A stretch of DNA of 64,000 nt, taken from positions 3,056,572 through 3,120,571 of the forward strand of contig VCAZ01000017.1 of the NCBI GenBank assembly GCA_005784505.1, in the 5' to 3' direction. A program made the position numbers and the translations under genes. The notes beneath the pieces were generated by a model. It ran no database searches and was not told the origin of the DNA. It worked only from the letters and a program-made list of their open reading frames with translations. This document shows positions 62,217 through 64,000 of this stretch, piece by piece. Every line of letters starts with the position of its first letter. Positions within the stretch are counted from its first letter, which is position 1. The DNA is from Bagarius yarrelli. Lineage: Eukaryota; Chordata; Actinopteri; Siluriformes; Sisoridae.

Positions 62217-63095
62217 ATGATTTTGGATCAAAGCTCCATGGAGGAGCCGGATATCGATGTGGTTGGAGAGCAGGATAAAGATCCCCAAGTTCAAACGTTA
62301 AGAAGTGACTGCAAGATCAAGATCAAGGAGAAGGATCCAGAGGGCGAGTCGAAGCGCAGTGAAGGAACCGGTGTTGCGTGTGTCAAGCCGCCGTACTCCT
62401 ACATCGCGCTCATCACCATGGCGATCCTGCAAAGCCCCCGAAAGCGACTGACTCTCAGCGAAATCTGCGAGTTCATCAGCTGCCGCTTTGCCTACTACCG
62501 CGACAAGTTCCCGGCGTGGCAGAACTCCATCCGGCACAACCTGTCCCTCAATGACTGCTTTGTTAAAATGCCACGAGAACCTGGCAACCCTGGAAAGGGC
62601 AACTACTGGACCCTGGATCCCATGTCGTCGGATATGTTTGAAAATGGTAGTTTTCTCCGAAGAAGGAAGCGCTTTAAGCGGCACCGTTGCTTCACCAAGG
62701 AGACAGAGACGCCGCTGCCAGGATATCCGCTCGAACCTTACGCTTCATCTTGGCCGCTCCCGGCTTTGGATCTGTATCTTGATCGTTTACCTCCTCCTCA
62801 TCCTCATCCTCCTTCTCATCCTCCTCGCCCTTCTCCTCTGCCTTCAGCTCTTGTCTCACCTGTCGGAGGTCTTTTACCTGCTCTGTCCACTCTTCTGAAA
62901 GGTTACCTCCCGCATCCATCCCGCTCTCTTACACTCGAGTCTTCCCGCAGTCTTTTCCCCGCAGCCCAGCTCGCACCTCAGGCTGCTTTTCCAGCTCTTC
63001 CGCCTAATTTTTATACCCTCCAGCAGGAATATGACAAACTGCAGTCTCTGCACAACAATAAACTGTTACAGCGATTCAGTGACTCTACATTATAA
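62217..63095 (+). CDS. Forkhead box D-family transcription factor (292 residues, single exon)
   Basis: Sequence-specific nuclear transcription factor. The forkhead (winged-helix) domain starts at about residue 57 with KPPYSYIALITMAI, continues with LTLSEICEFIS, FPAWQNSIRHNLSLNDCFVK and REPGNPGKGNYWTLDP, and ends with the FoxD signature GSFLRRRKRFKR at about residue 150. The intronless coding region fits FoxD genes. An acidic N-terminus (DIDVVGEQD) is also a FoxD feature. Differences from usual FoxD include CRFAYYR in helix 3 region and DPMSSDMFEN. The C-terminal half is short, has a His/Pro-rich run (PPHPHPPSHPPRP) coded by a CTCATC-type repeat, and lacks the FSIDxIxG motif of other FoxD proteins. 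It may be a fish-specific divergent paralogue (foxd5- or foxd7-like), so no symbol is given. A second ATG at 62238 is possible. Poly(A) signal at 63895-63900. Confidence 0.93.
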   Translation: MILDQSSMEEPDIDVVGEQDKDPQVQTLRSDCKIKIKEKDPEGESKRSEGTGVACVKPPYSYIALITMAILQSPRKRLTLSEICEFISCRFAYYRDKFPAWQNSIRHNLSLNDCFVKMPREPGNPGKGNYWTLDPMSSDMFENGSFLRRRKRFKRHRCFTKETETPLPGYPLEPYASSWPLPALDLYLDRLPPPHPHPPSHPPRPSPLPSALVSPVGGLLPALSTLLKGYLPHPSRSLTLESSRSLFPAAQLAPQAAFPALPPNFYTLQQEYDKLQSLHNNKLLQRFSDSTL

Positions 63096-64000
63096 CAGTA
63101 TATTTAGTTAATTTAAATGACATGAAATTGTTTGTTATCTAATCTTTATTAATTGTAGCTTATATGTGAGGAATTTATTGGAAAGTTATTGATGGATTGA
63201 AAATTATGGATCCCCCAAGAAAATGTAGATTTATCATTACAAACTATGATATTTTTTTTTCACAAGAATACGTTTTTTACTTAGTTTTTAAAGAAAATTA
63301 GGAAAGTGTTATTCACAATTATTATTATTATTATTATTATTATAGATTGTATATATTCACTCGTCCGCATATTCAACAAACGTATATTTTTTTTTTCCAG
63401 AAAACACTTTTTTTTCAGGGTATTTTATAAGATATACTCAACTTTTACTGCAATGACACTGGGAAACATTTTCTCAACTAATAAAATATATTATATATAA
63501 ATATTGATTTTATAATATATCTATATACTATATATATATATATATATACATACAGGAAGACCAAAATAATAATAAAGAAATAAAATGATATAAAATAAAT
63601 GTTTTTTTTCTTTTCCTTTTTTTTCTTTTTAACCCTATTATTATGGACTATCACTTTAAAACTATTTCCTCTAGTAAAGTAGAATTAAAAAAAAGAATAA
63701 ATTGCTGTTTAGTGTTGATTTTTTTTGTTTCAATAGCTGTATCTGTGTTCAATCAAGTTAAATTCAACTTATATTACATTTCTGTTTGTTTTTTTTAGAC
63801 ATTGTTGTCTGCATTGCCACGTTTGTTAGTATTTCTTTAAAAACATTTTGTATGATTTTGTGATTTTTTTAACCATCAATATTGCTGATTTTTCAATAAA
63901 GGACTACAGCTTTATCTGTTTTTTTTTTTCTTTTTAATATATTTATTTTTTGCTTAATTATAAATTTTGCTATCTTGGAAAAACGCTGATTAAGATTAGA
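63096..64000 (+). other. FoxD 3' UTR and flank
   Basis: Very AT-rich; (TTA)n at about 63318-63342, AT run near 63525-63548, AATAAA at 63895-63900. Nothing else seen. Confidence 0.5.

Noticed and set aside
62298..62684. 128-codon minus-strand frame in the FoxD gene
   Set aside because: Antisense of the forkhead domain, kept open by its codon use.

Overview
This window looks like a teleost (ray-finned fish) chromosome segment. It is AT-rich and intron-bearing, full of mono- and dinucleotide runs, and scattered with tRNA-derived SINEs, LINE tails and short TA-flanked DNA elements typical of fish, possibly an otophysan such as a catfish (inference, not proven). No bacterial, phage or CRISPR features were seen.

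Layout. Positions 1-707 (minus) hold the N-terminal 235 codons of a sphingosine-1-phosphate receptor, best matching s1pr5, with a candidate 5' UTR exon ending at 2083. From about 2.3 to 46.5 kb I recognise no host protein-coding gene. This 44 kb holds three SINE families in many copies, a decayed LINE reverse transcriptase at 20.4 kb, TIR-bearing mariner-like elements (14.2 and 29.0 kb), an inverted pair of a larger DNA-element-like repeat (5.7 and 28.0 kb), a decayed 10-residue-repeat coding relic (32.3-32.6 kb), a 0.7 kb pyrimidine tract with an (AT)42 block (8.7-9.4 kb), and two large hairpin structures (34.4 kb and 40.4-41.3 kb).

The gene-rich right end is all on the plus strand: fdx2 (46616-49441, five exons, mitochondrial [2Fe-2S] ferredoxin), zglp1 (53618-56724, four coding exons, GATA-like zinc finger, with an apparent GC-AG intron), a secreted Ly6/uPAR three-finger protein (58468-59446, three coding exons), and a single-exon FoxD forkhead factor (62217-63095). 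fdx2 and zglp1 are also head-to-tail neighbours in human 19p13.2, where S1PR5 and S1PR2 also lie, so the segment keeps an old vertebrate linkage group.

Exon boundaries were derived by hand from reading-frame continuity and splice motifs. Repeat limits are approximate and repeat class names rest on pattern recognition alone. The most unusual structures are the 126-bp-arm palindrome at 34.4 kb, the compound foldback at 40.4-41.3 kb, the GC-AG intron of zglp1, and CTCF-like core motifs around fdx2 and zglp1.
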